The notes under the pieces were generated by a model. It saw nothing but the letters and a program-made list of their open reading frames with translations, ran no database searches and was not told the DNA's origin. From positions 1 to 45,625 of the forward strand of contig JAFZVN010000008.1 of NCBI GenBank assembly GCA_017617805.1: a DNA stretch of 45,625 nucleotides, written 5' to 3'. Shown here in pieces: positions 34,282 to 42,268 of this stretch. A program made the position numbers and the translations under genes. Origin of the DNA: Bacteroidaceae bacterium. GTDB lineage: Bacteria > Bacteroidota > Bacteroidia > Bacteroidales > Bacteroidaceae. Positions within the stretch are counted from its first letter, which is position 1, and each line of letters begins with the position of its first letter.

Positions 34282-35751
34282 TTATTGCCTTTTCAGGTTT
34301 CTTTCTGCGTCCATACGGAGCAGGATGAAAAGCAGCAAGGTGAACCCCCACAGGTTGGAGCCTCCATAGGAGAAGAATGGGAGCGGGATGCCGATGACAG
34401 GCGTGAGACCCAGCACCATGCCCACGTTGATGAACAGGTGGAACAGGAAGATGCAGAGCACGCTGTAGCCATAGACTCGTCCGAGTGTGTCAGGTTGTCG
34501 CTCCGATACGATGATGAGTCGCCAGATGAAGAACAGATAGACCAACAATACGCCAGCGGAGCCGATGAAGCCCTCTTCCTCGCCGACGGTGCAGAAGATG
34601 AAGTCAGTGTGCTGCTCTGGCACATAGCGCAGTTTCGTTTGGGTACCATTGAGGAATCCTTTTCCCAAGAGTCCGCCTGAGCCAATGGCGATTTTTGCTT
34701 GGTTCACGTTGTAGCCTGCACCACGCAGGTCATCCTTCTTGCCAAGCAGCACTTCAATACGTGTGCGTTGGTGGTCAGCCAGATGGTTGAAGAGGGTGTT
34801 GCTCAGGTAGTAGAGCGAGCAGGAGGCGATGGCGAAAAGGGCAATGAGTGCGTATTTGTAGATGTGTGTGTAGAAAGCAAGTCCGATGATGTAGAGAATC
34901 ATCAGCACGCAGGTGCCCAGCATCACCCAGCAGATATTGAATGGAATGACGAAGATGGAGAACAACATGGCGATCAATGTGGCTCCGTAACATACTGCGG
35001 CCATCAGTTTCACAGCCAGCATATTGCGACAATAGACCCACACCATGCCGATGGTGAAGGTCATGGCTAACAGCAAGACGGTGAATTCGCCAACGGAGAT
35101 AGGCATGTCGGCAATCGTGTCATCGCTGAACTTCATGCCCACCACGAAATAGACCACGCAGGCGAATCCACTGAAGAGCAGAGAACCCGTCATTCCCTCG
35201 CGATAGAGCATCAGGAAGAAAGCAAAATAGACGAGGGCGGAACCAGTTTCCTTCTGACCGATGATGAGCAGCATGGGAAGCATGATCAGACCGATGGAGA
35301 TGGCTATGTCCTTCGTCTTCTGGATGTTGAAGCCATATCTGCCCATGAATTTGCCCAATGCCAATGCCACTGCAAACTTGGCGAACTCGGCAGGCTGAAT
35401 CTTCTGTCCTCCTCCGATGGGAAGCCATGAGCGTGAACCCTTCGTGTCTGGGGCTATGACGATGGTGATGAGCAACAAGAGCATCATGGCACCGTAGATG
35501 ACGTAGGCCGCTGTGTCGTAGAAGCGTTTCTCGATGAGCATCAGCACAGCCGCCAACACCAATGAGGAACCGCCCCACACGATTTGCTTGCCCGAATTCG
35601 TCTCCCACGAAAAGAGGTTGGGATTGTTGAAGTCGTAGCAAGCACCGCACACGCTGAACCATCCCCACACGATGAGAATCACGTAAAGCAGGATGGTCAC
35701 CCAGTCGATGCTGAGGAATATGCCTTTGTTGCCTTTCTCTTGTTCAAACAT
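34282..35751 (-). CDS. rodA: RodA, SEDS-family peptidoglycan polymerase
   Basis: A 489-residue inner-membrane protein with about ten transmembrane helices, the glycosyltransferase partner of PBP2 in the elongasome. Family signatures are PDTKGSRSWLPIGGGQKIQPAEFAKF (extracellular loop, about 110-135), EEEGFIGSAGVLLVYLFF and near the end TPVIGIPLPFFSYGGSNL, which holds conserved catalytic and lipid II contacts. The ATG at 35751 (MFEQEKGNKG) is 10 bp after the mrdA stop. An earlier in-phase codon at 35787 is only a TTG and overlaps mrdA. The opening codons lie in one copy of a 21-bp direct repeat shared with the mrdA stop region. Confidence 0.96.
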   Translation of the reverse strand: MFEQEKGNKGIFLSIDWVTILLYVILIVWGWFSVCGACYDFNNPNLFSWETNSGKQIVWGGSSLVLAAVLMLIEKRFYDTAAYVIYGAMMLLLLITIVIAPDTKGSRSWLPIGGGQKIQPAEFAKFAVALALGKFMGRYGFNIQKTKDIAISIGLIMLPMLLIIGQKETGSALVYFAFFLMLYREGMTGSLLFSGFACVVYFVVGMKFSDDTIADMPISVGEFTVLLLAMTFTIGMVWVYCRNMLAVKLMAAVCYGATLIAMLFSIFVIPFNICWVMLGTCVLMILYIIGLAFYTHIYKYALIALFAIASCSLYYLSNTLFNHLADHQRTRIEVLLGKKDDLRGAGYNVNQAKIAIGSGGLLGKGFLNGTQTKLRYVPEQHTDFIFCTVGEEEGFIGSAGVLLVYLFFIWRLIIVSERQPDTLGRVYGYSVLCIFLFHLFINVGMVLGLTPVIGIPLPFFSYGGSNLWGFTLLLFILLRMDAERNLKRQ

Positions 35752-35761
35752 GGTCAGTTTG

Positions 35762-37606
35762 TTATCTTTCTCTTGTTCCGTAATCAATGTGACGGCTCTG
35801 GAAGGATGCCGCCCTTGCTTCGCTGCCTGGTGAGAGTTCTCCGTTGATGTACTGCTCCATCATCAGCGCTCCGATAGGCACACCGAATGTGGCACCAAAG
35901 CCACCGTTCTCCACATAGACCGCAATGGCAATCTTGGGGTCATCCTTAGGAGCAAACCCCATGAAAGCTGAGTGGTCCTTGCCTCGGTTCTGTGCTGTAC
36001 CTGTCTTTCCGCACACCTCGTACATTGACGTGTTGGCACTGCGGCAGGTTCCTCCTAAAACAGCTTTGCGCATACCTTCTGCCACCATCTCGTAGTATTT
36101 CTTCTCCACCTTGGTTTTGTGCTTTACCTTCAGACTGTCAGCAATCTGTCCTCCCTCAATGGCCTTGACAACGTGAGGGGTGATATAATAGCCGCGATTG
36201 GCAATGGTGGCACCAAGATTGGCAATCTGTAACGGAGTGAGCGTCACCTCACCCTGTCCAATGGCAATGGAAATGACACCTAACGCATTCCATTTACCCA
36301 GTCGGCGGTCATAATAGTCCGCATTGGGAATCATACCACGTGCCTCGCCTGGCAAATCTGTGCCCAATCTGTAACCAAAGCCCATCGAAACCATGTAGTT
36401 CTTCCATGTGGTCAGGGCATCCTGAATCTTGGGGTATTTCTCGCGGTTGTTCAGCATGTGGTAAAGTCCCCAGCAGAAATAACCGTTGCAGGATGTGGCA
36501 ATGGCTGGAATCAGTGGGAGTGGGGAACCGTGTCCGTGACAGCCCACTCGCATACCATGGGTGACAAAGCCTCGATAACACGGATACGCAGTGGAGGGAG
36601 TGATGATACCCTCTTGCAGGAAGGTCAAACCTTGTGAGGTCTTGAACGTGGAACCAGGAGGATAAGTTCCTGCGATGGCTCGGTTCAGCATCGGTTTCAT
36701 GGGGTCGCGCTGCATCTCCATCATCTGAGCACCACGCTGCTTGCCCTCCATGCGATGTGGGTCGTAGCTGGGGGAACTGACCATGCAGAGAATTTCGCCT
36801 GTCTTGGGTTCGATGGCAACGATGGCTCCCATCTTTCCCTCCATCAACCGTTCGCCCAAGGCTTGAAGTTTGGCATCGATGGAGAGCGTGATGTTTTTGC
36901 CTGGCACAGGTTTGCGGTCGAACTTTCCGTTTTGATAATGTCCCTGGATACGTCCACGGGCGTCACGCAACAGCACTTCCACACCTTTAATTCCTCTCAA
37001 CTCAGGCTCGTAACTGCGTTCTACACCTTGCTTGCCGATGTAATCGCCTGGGTCATAGTAATCGTCATTCTCCACTTCTTTGGGCGACACCTCTGCCACA
37101 TCGCCCAGCACATGAGCGCAGTAATCAGTAGCGTAGCGTCGGATGGTTCGTTCTCGAACGTTAAACCCATGAAAACGGAACAATTTCTCTTGCAAAATGC
37201 TGAACTCCTGACTGGAGATCTGATTCATGAAGAGTTGAGGGGTGTAGGGGGAATAGCCAGGATTCTTGTTGCGATCCTTCATGGTTGACATGCGCTCGTC
37301 AAACTGCTGCTTCGTGATACCCATTGTCTTGCAGAAATCGAGCGTGTCGAGATTGTGTACCTCGCGCATCACAACCATCACATCATATGCAGGCTGATTG
37401 TACACCAGCAGTTCACCATTGCGGTCGTAGATGACACCACGTGCAGGGAAGATGACATTGTTGAAGAAGGCATTGTTGTCCGCAGATTTCTTGTACTCTC
37501 CATCAGACAACTGAAGGAAAGCAAGACGGGTGATGTAGCTCAGAACAATGACTAAAGCTATACCACCAATGATGAACTTGCGGTATTCGTAACGATGACT
37601 CTTCAT
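35762..37606 (-). CDS. mrdA: Penicillin-binding protein 2, elongasome transpeptidase
   Basis: A 614-residue class B PBP that cross-links peptidoglycan during elongation. An N-terminal membrane anchor (FIIGGIALVIVLSYITRLAF, 11-30) is followed by the dimerisation/pedestal domain with ARGVIYDRNGELL (55-67). The transpeptidase domain has STFK (319-322, nucleophile Ser319), SCN (372-374, SxN) and KTGT (534-537). Length fits the family. It follows mreD by 6 bp and precedes rodA by 10 bp. The last residues, RER, and the stop codon fall within one copy of the direct repeat at 35758-35778. Confidence 0.97.
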   Translation of the reverse strand: MKSHRYEYRKFIIGGIALVIVLSYITRLAFLQLSDGEYKKSADNNAFFNNVIFPARGVIYDRNGELLVYNQPAYDVMVVMREVHNLDTLDFCKTMGITKQQFDERMSTMKDRNKNPGYSPYTPQLFMNQISSQEFSILQEKLFRFHGFNVRERTIRRYATDYCAHVLGDVAEVSPKEVENDDYYDPGDYIGKQGVERSYEPELRGIKGVEVLLRDARGRIQGHYQNGKFDRKPVPGKNITLSIDAKLQALGERLMEGKMGAIVAIEPKTGEILCMVSSPSYDPHRMEGKQRGAQMMEMQRDPMKPMLNRAIAGTYPPGSTFKTSQGLTFLQEGIITPSTAYPCYRGFVTHGMRVGCHGHGSPLPLIPAIATSCNGYFCWGLYHMLNNREKYPKIQDALTTWKNYMVSMGFGYRLGTDLPGEARGMIPNADYYDRRLGKWNALGVISIAIGQGEVTLTPLQIANLGATIANRGYYITPHVVKAIEGGQIADSLKVKHKTKVEKKYYEMVAEGMRKAVLGGTCRSANTSMYEVCGKTGTAQNRGKDHSAFMGFAPKDDPKIAIAVYVENGGFGATFGVPIGALMMEQYINGELSPGSEARAASFQSRHIDYGTRER

Positions 37607-37612
37607 GGCTTC

Positions 37613-38137
37613 TTACGAAAGGGATGCAGGCGTTTTGCGAGGACGGACTAATAATTCTATGCCGATGATGATGAGGGTGGTCATGACAGAACTACCCATG
37701 ATGGACATGATGGTTAACTGCCAGTCATTCAGCGTGAAAGCATCTAACAGATAGAATGCTGCATTCAGCATGATCATGAGCAACAGAACGTAAAACGTAT
37801 AGTTCCAGAAACCCAACGTGTTGAAGGTGGGCGTGAAATCTTCTGCTGCGTCGTGAGGAGTGAATATGTCAAGCAACATGGGCTGGAACATCGCAATCAG
37901 CGTGCAGGATGCGGATGCCATACCAGCCGTATTGCTGAAGATGTCGAACAGCAAGCCGATGGAGAATCCCCACAGCAAGATGCTGACACGCGATGTGTTG
38001 CGATGGAAACACACCACCATATAGCCTATGATCAAGGGGGTGATATAGCCCAACAGGTGGATATGGTTGCAAACCAACACCTGGAAGAATAGCAAGATAA
38101 ATAGTCTTAGAAGACGTGAAAAGAATATGGAACTCAT
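37613..38137 (-). CDS. mreD: Rod-shape determining protein MreD
   Basis: A 174-residue protein with five to six hydrophobic helices, the inner-membrane member of the Mre complex. MreD sequences diverge strongly; the call rests on size, topology and position between mreC and mrdA. Recognisable segments are LFQVLVCNHIHLLGYITPLI and GFSIGLLFDIFSNTAGMAS, the latter matching the MreD core 'G...GLLxDIfS.t..G.sal'. It overlaps the mreC stop (ATGA at 38134-38137), and mrdA begins 6 bp after its stop. Confidence 0.9.
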   Translation of the reverse strand: MSSIFFSRLLRLFILLFFQVLVCNHIHLLGYITPLIIGYMVVCFHRNTSRVSILLWGFSIGLLFDIFSNTAGMASASCTLIAMFQPMLLDIFTPHDAAEDFTPTFNTLGFWNYTFYVLLLMIMLNAAFYLLDAFTLNDWQLTIMSIMGSSVMTTLIIIGIELLVRPRKTPASLS

Positions 38138-39165
38138 CTTACTGTATCGGTTTTTTCTGTTTTCTGATTGTCGGAAGTCTGAGCCCCCATCGTTTCAGCG
38201 TATTTCTTCTCCAGTTCTGCTTTGATGATGTCCTCCTCAGCCTTTTGTCTCTTCTCCTGCTCTTCTTTACGTTTGGCTTCTTCTTCAGCCTTCTTCTTCT
38301 CTTGACTGATCAAGACGCTGTCTTGCTTGGCTGGGTCGATAGCCATATCCTCCAGCAGACGACGTTCTGGTGAGAAATAATCTGTAATCACAGAAACTTC
38401 ACGTAGGGTGGGGAAATCAGCAAACAATCTCACTTTCAATCGATAGGACATACCGTCAGAGGAGTCATCGATACCTGTGACGATGCCAATGGGAAGTCCA
38501 GGAGGAAAGATGTCTGAATAGCCATTGGTCTCGACAATGTCATTCTTCTTCACCTTTGCATGGCGGGGTATGCTGGTGGCGTATGCCACGTTTGCATAGC
38601 CTCGTTCCCATATCAGCGAACCGAAATATTCCGACTCGCGCAGTCGGCAACTCACTTTGCTGTTCACATTCAGCAAGGGCATCACGATGCTGTAGTGGAG
38701 GCTGGTCATATAGACGATACCCACAATGCCGCTTGAGCATATCACACCCATTTCAGGACGGATGCCATCAGCTTCTCCTTTGTTGATGGTGATGAGATTG
38801 TTAGCCTTGTGCAAGGTGCTGTTCACCACTTGAGCCGGAACGGTGTGGTATTGCGAAGGCAAAGCAGGCATACGTTCCACGCTGTCCTTCTGGAGGGCAT
38901 CCAACTGCTGGCGCAATTCATAGACCTCCTTGCGGAGTTCTTCATTGGCAGCCTCCATGTTTCGGTTCTCTTCCTGCAGATGAATGTATGACGAAATGCC
39001 ACTAATGACGTTGTAGGTCGTACCTACCACGTCATTAGCGGTTGTGAAATACACACTTTTCTGATAACCATTGTAACTGAAGAGAAAGACTAAACTTATC
39101 ACCTCCAGCAAAATGAACAGAAACCAGTGCTTATTCTTGATGATTAAGTCAATCAGTGCGCGCAT
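38134..39165 (-). CDS. mreC: Rod-shape determining protein MreC with a long charged tail
   Basis: A 343-residue periplasmic scaffold of the elongasome, anchored by a helix near residues 12-32 (WFLFILLEVISLVFLFSYNG). A coiled coil follows (NRNMEAANEELRKEVYELRQQLDAL, about 64-90), then the paired beta domains with INKGEADGIRPEMGVICSSGIVG. The normal domain ends near residue 270. An additional tail of about 65 residues is rich in Glu/Lys/Ala (QEKKKAEEEAKRKEEQ and onward) and predicts a long helix, unusual for MreC outside this group. Translationally coupled to mreD. It begins 7 bp after the mreB stop. Confidence 0.95.
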   Translation of the reverse strand: MRALIDLIIKNKHWFLFILLEVISLVFLFSYNGYQKSVYFTTANDVVGTTYNVISGISSYIHLQEENRNMEAANEELRKEVYELRQQLDALQKDSVERMPALPSQYHTVPAQVVNSTLHKANNLITINKGEADGIRPEMGVICSSGIVGIVYMTSLHYSIVMPLLNVNSKVSCRLRESEYFGSLIWERGYANVAYATSIPRHAKVKKNDIVETNGYSDIFPPGLPIGIVTGIDDSSDGMSYRLKVRLFADFPTLREVSVITDYFSPERRLLEDMAIDPAKQDSVLISQEKKKAEEEAKRKEEQEKRQKAEEDIIKAELEKKYAETMGAQTSDNQKTEKTDTVR

Positions 39166-39172
39166 GGCACGT

Positions 39173-40195
39173 TTATCTCATGAGGAACTGGAAATTATGA
39201 ACGTTCTTCAAGGCAATGCCTGTACCCTTGGCAACAGAGTGCAGAGGATCATCATCCACATGGAATGGAATCTGCAATTTTTCGGTTAGGCGCTTGTCAA
39301 GACCACGCAAGAGAGCACCACCACCTGTGAGCCAGATGCCGTTCTTCACGATGTCGGCATACAACTCTGGAGGTGTAGATTCCAAAGCTTGAAGCACGGA
39401 TGTCTCAATCTTGGCGATGGTCTTGTCGATGCAGTGTGCAATCTCCTGATAGCATACGGCAATCTCCAAAGGAAGAGAGGTTATCTTGTTCGGACCATGC
39501 ACCACGAAATCTTCTGGTGCTTCATCACCCAAATCGGCCAATGCAGAACCCACGTTTATCTTGATGCGTTCAGCCATGCGTTCAGACACTTTGATATTAT
39601 GCTGGTGTGCCATATAAGTCTGAATGTCGGCAGTCAATTCATCACCTGCCACACGAATGGAGTTGTTGCTCACGATGCCACCCAGAGAGATGACTGCGAT
39701 TTCAGTGGAACCACCACCTATATCGACCACCATTTGACCCTCTGCAGCCTCTACGTCGATGCCACAACCGATGGCTGCGGCCATTGGCTCCTTGATGAGG
39801 TACACATCACGACCGCCAGAATGCTCGGCACTATCGCGTACAGCACGAAGCTCCACTTCCGTAGAACCTGATGGCACGCCAATGACCATGCGGAGGGAAG
39901 GAGTGAAAAGGTGATGTCCGGTCTTGACCATCTTCAGCATGCCACGCATCATCTGCTCGCAGGCGAAGAAGTCGGCAATCACACCATCACGCAGAGGACG
40001 GCACACACGAATGTTCTCGTGAGCCTTCTCATACATCATTTTGGCTGTGTTACCCACAGCAATCATCTTCTTAGAATCTTTGTCGAGAGCGACAACGGAT
40101 GGCTCGTCCACCACAATCTTTCCATTATAGGTGATGATGGTGTTAGCGGTGCCGAGGTCCATCGCTATATCTTGTGTCAAAGAGAAAAATCCCAT
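39173..40195 (-). CDS. mreB: Actin-like cell-shape protein MreB
   Basis: A 340-residue bacterial actin that forms filaments guiding cell-wall synthesis. Phosphate-1 loop is DLGTANTII (about 13-21), then VDIGGGSTEIAVISLGG for phosphate-2, and a late adenosine motif TGGGALLRGLD. All are intact, and the length is standard. It is the first of five consecutive cell-shape genes on the minus strand and follows the IMP cyclohydrolase gene by 27 bp, so it is probably transcribed from the purine-gene promoter at 40910. No obvious separate promoter is seen in the 27-bp gap. Confidence 0.98.
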   Translation of the reverse strand: MGFFSLTQDIAMDLGTANTIITYNGKIVVDEPSVVALDKDSKKMIAVGNTAKMMYEKAHENIRVCRPLRDGVIADFFACEQMMRGMLKMVKTGHHLFTPSLRMVIGVPSGSTEVELRAVRDSAEHSGGRDVYLIKEPMAAAIGCGIDVEAAEGQMVVDIGGGSTEIAVISLGGIVSNNSIRVAGDELTADIQTYMAHQHNIKVSERMAERIKINVGSALADLGDEAPEDFVVHGPNKITSLPLEIAVCYQEIAHCIDKTIAKIETSVLQALESTPPELYADIVKNGIWLTGGGALLRGLDKRLTEKLQIPFHVDDDPLHSVAKGTGIALKNVHNFQFLMR

Positions 40196-40222
40196 AATGT
40201 ATTCTTTCGATTTACTACTTGT

Positions 40223-40816
40223 TTATTTTGCGAAATATGCGTGAATGGCAGTGTCGTAATGGCTGGAAGTAGCGAAAGCACGTTCAGCAAACTGCTTGCG
40301 CTGTGCCTTGGTGGTTTCAGCGCCTTGTGCTTTCACTATGTCGAGCAGAGGCTTGTATTCTGCCTTGCTGGGCACGATGACCACATCGTTGAAGTTTTTT
40401 GCAGCTGCACGAATCAATGAGATGCCACCTATATCAATCTTCTCGATGATGGTGGGTTCATCGTTGGTCGATGCCACTGTCTCCTCGAAAGGATAGAGAT
40501 CAACGATCACGAGGTCAATCTCTGGAATCTCATATTTTGCCATTTCCTGCTGGTCGCTCTCCAATTCGCGGCGACCAAGAATGCCACCAAACACCTTCGG
40601 ATGGAGTGTCTTCACACGTCCGCCGAGGATGGAAGGATATGTTGTCAAGTCTTCTACCTTTTGGCAAGGGTAGCCGAGACTTTCAATAAATGCTTGTGTA
40701 CCTCCTGTTGAAAGGAATTTCACCCCATTCTTATTCAATTCTGCCAGTAGCTCATCCAGTCCATCTTTGTGGAACACGGATACAAGAGCTGTTTTGATTT
40801 TCTTAGTGTCCGCCAT
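40223..40816 (-). CDS. IMP cyclohydrolase (N-terminal half of PurH only)
   Basis: Closes FAICAR to IMP, the last step of de novo purine synthesis. The 197 residues match the first domain of bifunctional PurH: LVSVFHKDGLDELLAEL, FLSTGGTQ (34-41), GGRVKTLHPKVFGGILG (65-81, active-site Arg/Lys/His) and DIGGISLIRAAAKN (128-141). The chain stops right after HAYFAK, where the linker to the formyltransferase domain would begin. No remnant of that domain follows, since mreB starts 27 bp later. This looks like a clean domain split, not a frameshift. The partner domain is encoded at 21812-22993. A -7 element and a 14-bp palindrome lie in the leader. Confidence 0.93.
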   Translation of the reverse strand: MADTKKIKTALVSVFHKDGLDELLAELNKNGVKFLSTGGTQAFIESLGYPCQKVEDLTTYPSILGGRVKTLHPKVFGGILGRRELESDQQEMAKYEIPEIDLVIVDLYPFEETVASTNDEPTIIEKIDIGGISLIRAAAKNFNDVVIVPSKAEYKPLLDIVKAQGAETTKAQRKQFAERAFATSSHYDTAIHAYFAK

Positions 40817-40866
40817 TGTGCCCTAATTATAAAATGATTGATATACCTATTGATTTCTCCAACGTC

Positions 40867-40880
40867 TGTGTGCGCACACA
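40867..40880. other. Perfect 14-bp palindrome in the leader of the IMP cyclohydrolase gene
   Basis: TGTGTGCGCACACA is perfectly self-complementary and lies between the -7 element at 40910-40917 and the ATG at 40816, in the expected transcript leader. It could be a repressor operator or an RNA hairpin. The pattern is real; its function is inference. Confidence 0.5.
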
Positions 40881-40909
40881 CTGTACGCAAACTTTTGCTT
40901 TTGGGACTG

Positions 40910-40917
40910 CAAAGTTA
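40910..40917 (-). promoter_or_regulatory. Predicted -7 element (TAACTTTG) for the purine/cell-shape operon
   Basis: The minus strand TAACTTTG lies 93 bp before the ATG at 40816, leaving a leader of about 85 nt. It probably drives IMP cyclohydrolase, mreBCD, mrdA and rodA. Confidence 0.65.
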
Positions 40918-41002
40918 GGCATTTCTTCTGACACATTATTAAAGAAAATAAAAAAAATCCATCTTTGTGAAGAATTTTCTTGGCAGAAAGAAAACTTTCT
41001 AC

Positions 41003-41010
41003 TAATTTTG
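41003..41010 (+). promoter_or_regulatory. Predicted -7 element (TAATTTTG) for the TonB-C protein gene
   Basis: TAATTTTG lies 28 bp before the ATG at 41039. With the element at 40910 it shows that this 222-bp gap is a divergent promoter region. Between the two lies an AT-rich stretch (about 40920-41000) without further structure. Confidence 0.5.
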
Positions 41011-41038
41011 AAGCCGTAAACACCAAAATGCAATCTTT

Positions 41039-41470
41039 ATGAAGCAAATCATACTCTTGTTTTTTATCCTCTGTTCATTATCGGCACAGGCACAATTTTT
41101 CTTTGATTTTTCACCTCGTCAGCAGTCGGAACAACGACGCGAGAAGTTGGTGGCTCCAGCTTATAAAAAAGGGATGGAAGGTGTCAAGTCGTTCATCCTC
41201 AAAAACTTTAAGCAGCCCAAGGAACGTGAGCGTGTCGATGGCACAATCGTGGTCGCTATGATTGTGAACAAGAAGGGTAATGTGGAAGATGCGCAAGTCG
41301 TTCGTTCCGTTTCTTCTGCGTTGGATGCTGAGGCTGTGAGAGTGTGCAAGCGGATGACCTTCAAGCCTGCACAACGTGGCAAGGAGAAGGTGAAGGGACG
41401 CATTGACATCACATTCCCCATTCGTAATGGGCGACTTTCATACGTCGATCTGCCCACTACGGAGGTATAA
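41039..41470 (+). CDS. Exported protein with a TonB C-terminal domain
   Basis: A 143-residue protein with a cleavable signal peptide (MKQIILLFFILCSLSAQAQ). The mature part is essentially one TonB C-terminal domain: VDGTIVVAMIVNKKGNVEDAQVVRSVSSALDAEAVRVCKRM region (read as G-T-I-x-V-x-x-x-V-x-x-x-G-x-V ... D-x-E-A-x-R) and FKPAQRGKEKVKGRIDITFPI. It lacks the N-terminal transmembrane anchor and proline-rich arm of a true TonB, so it probably cannot transduce energy alone; it may be a periplasmic adaptor. It converges on the glycine-zipper lipoprotein gene with 42 bp between. The ligand or partner is unknown. Confidence 0.85.
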   Translation: MKQIILLFFILCSLSAQAQFFFDFSPRQQSEQRREKLVAPAYKKGMEGVKSFILKNFKQPKERERVDGTIVVAMIVNKKGNVEDAQVVRSVSSALDAEAVRVCKRMTFKPAQRGKEKVKGRIDITFPIRNGRLSYVDLPTTEV

Positions 41471-41512
41471 GAAGTGTTGTGTGCTTGATCAGCAGGCGGA
41501 TGCTTGTTGTAC

Positions 41513-42238
41513 CTACTTCACACCTACATAGATGTCATTGCTGGAGTAGGTTTTCCCAGCGTAGGTGGCATGGAGATTGATGCCCACCGTTTCATTGCCA
41601 CGTGTCTTGAGGCAATGCACTCGTCCTGTGTAGCGAATCTTCTGACCTGGTTGCAAGGTAGTGGTGAGCGATGGAGAAATGCTGAAGGCCTTGGGGTCGC
41701 TCACTTCCAGCTGGATGACAATGTCGCGCAGTATAGATTGGGACGTGTTGGTGATGAATCCTTCCACCTCGATCGTCTCATCCTTGGAGATGTATCCGTT
41801 TCCATCCACATCCATGTAGGTCAAATCAGAAAGGCTGACCAAAGCCGATGATGCGGTGTTCCCTGAGACTGTGGCGTCTGACACAGTACCGTTGTAGGCA
41901 CCGCCTCCTGTCTGATAAGGCACGTTTTGTTCCATGTTTTGGGTGTTGTAGCCTCCGTTTTGTTCTTCGTATCGACGAGCTTCCGCCTTCTCGTTCTCCT
42001 CAATCTGGGCGGCAATGCCCACACCCAGCACAGCACCGATGCCCATACCGATGAGGCTGCCTAATGCGGAATTCTCTCCACGGAAATGGCCGTGTCCAGT
42101 AAGAAAGCCGACTGCAGACCCTACTTGACTGCCGATGAGGGCGCCATTCAATCCGCCTGCTGCCTGATAAGAACTTGTGCAACTGCTCACCAGCATTGTT
42201 ACAGCTAATGCTGAGCATGTGAATTTGGTTTTCTTCAT
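41513..42238 (-). CDS. Glycine-zipper lipoprotein with an EF-hand-like calcium loop
   Basis: A 241-residue protein with a lipoprotein signal (LAVTMLVSSC, Cys20). Residues 27-77 are a glycine zipper: GGLNGALIGSQVGSAVG, then GSLIGMGIGAVLGVGIA, two hairpin helices that insert in membranes, as in Gly-zipper_2TM lipoproteins. A polar linker rich in Gln/Asn/Gly follows. Residues 143-154 read DVDGNGYISKDE, a full match to the 12-residue EF-hand loop (Asp1, Asp3, Asn5, Gly6, Ile8, Glu12). A beta-rich Ig-like domain (EVEGFITNTSQSILRDIVIQL) ends the protein. It may act in envelope stress or biogenesis; that is inference. No -7 element found right upstream, and it starts 30 bp after the NudC stop. Confidence 0.82.
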   Translation of the reverse strand: MKKTKFTCSALAVTMLVSSCTSSYQAAGGLNGALIGSQVGSAVGFLTGHGHFRGENSALGSLIGMGIGAVLGVGIAAQIEENEKAEARRYEEQNGGYNTQNMEQNVPYQTGGGAYNGTVSDATVSGNTASSALVSLSDLTYMDVDGNGYISKDETIEVEGFITNTSQSILRDIVIQLEVSDPKAFSISPSLTTTLQPGQKIRYTGRVHCLKTRGNETVGINLHATYAGKTYSSNDIYVGVK

Positions 42239-42268
42239 TTTCTTCAGTGTTAGTGGTTGAACATTTTC

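Noticed and set aside
35752-35787. Earlier rodA start giving a repeated EQEKDNK/EQEKGNK N-terminus.
   Set aside because: The codon at 35787 is TTG and overlaps mrdA; an ATG with 10-bp spacing is available at 35751.
40196-40222. Hidden remnant of the AICAR transformylase domain after the IMP cyclohydrolase stop.
   Set aside because: The gap to mreB is only 27 bp and shows no such coding sequence in any frame.
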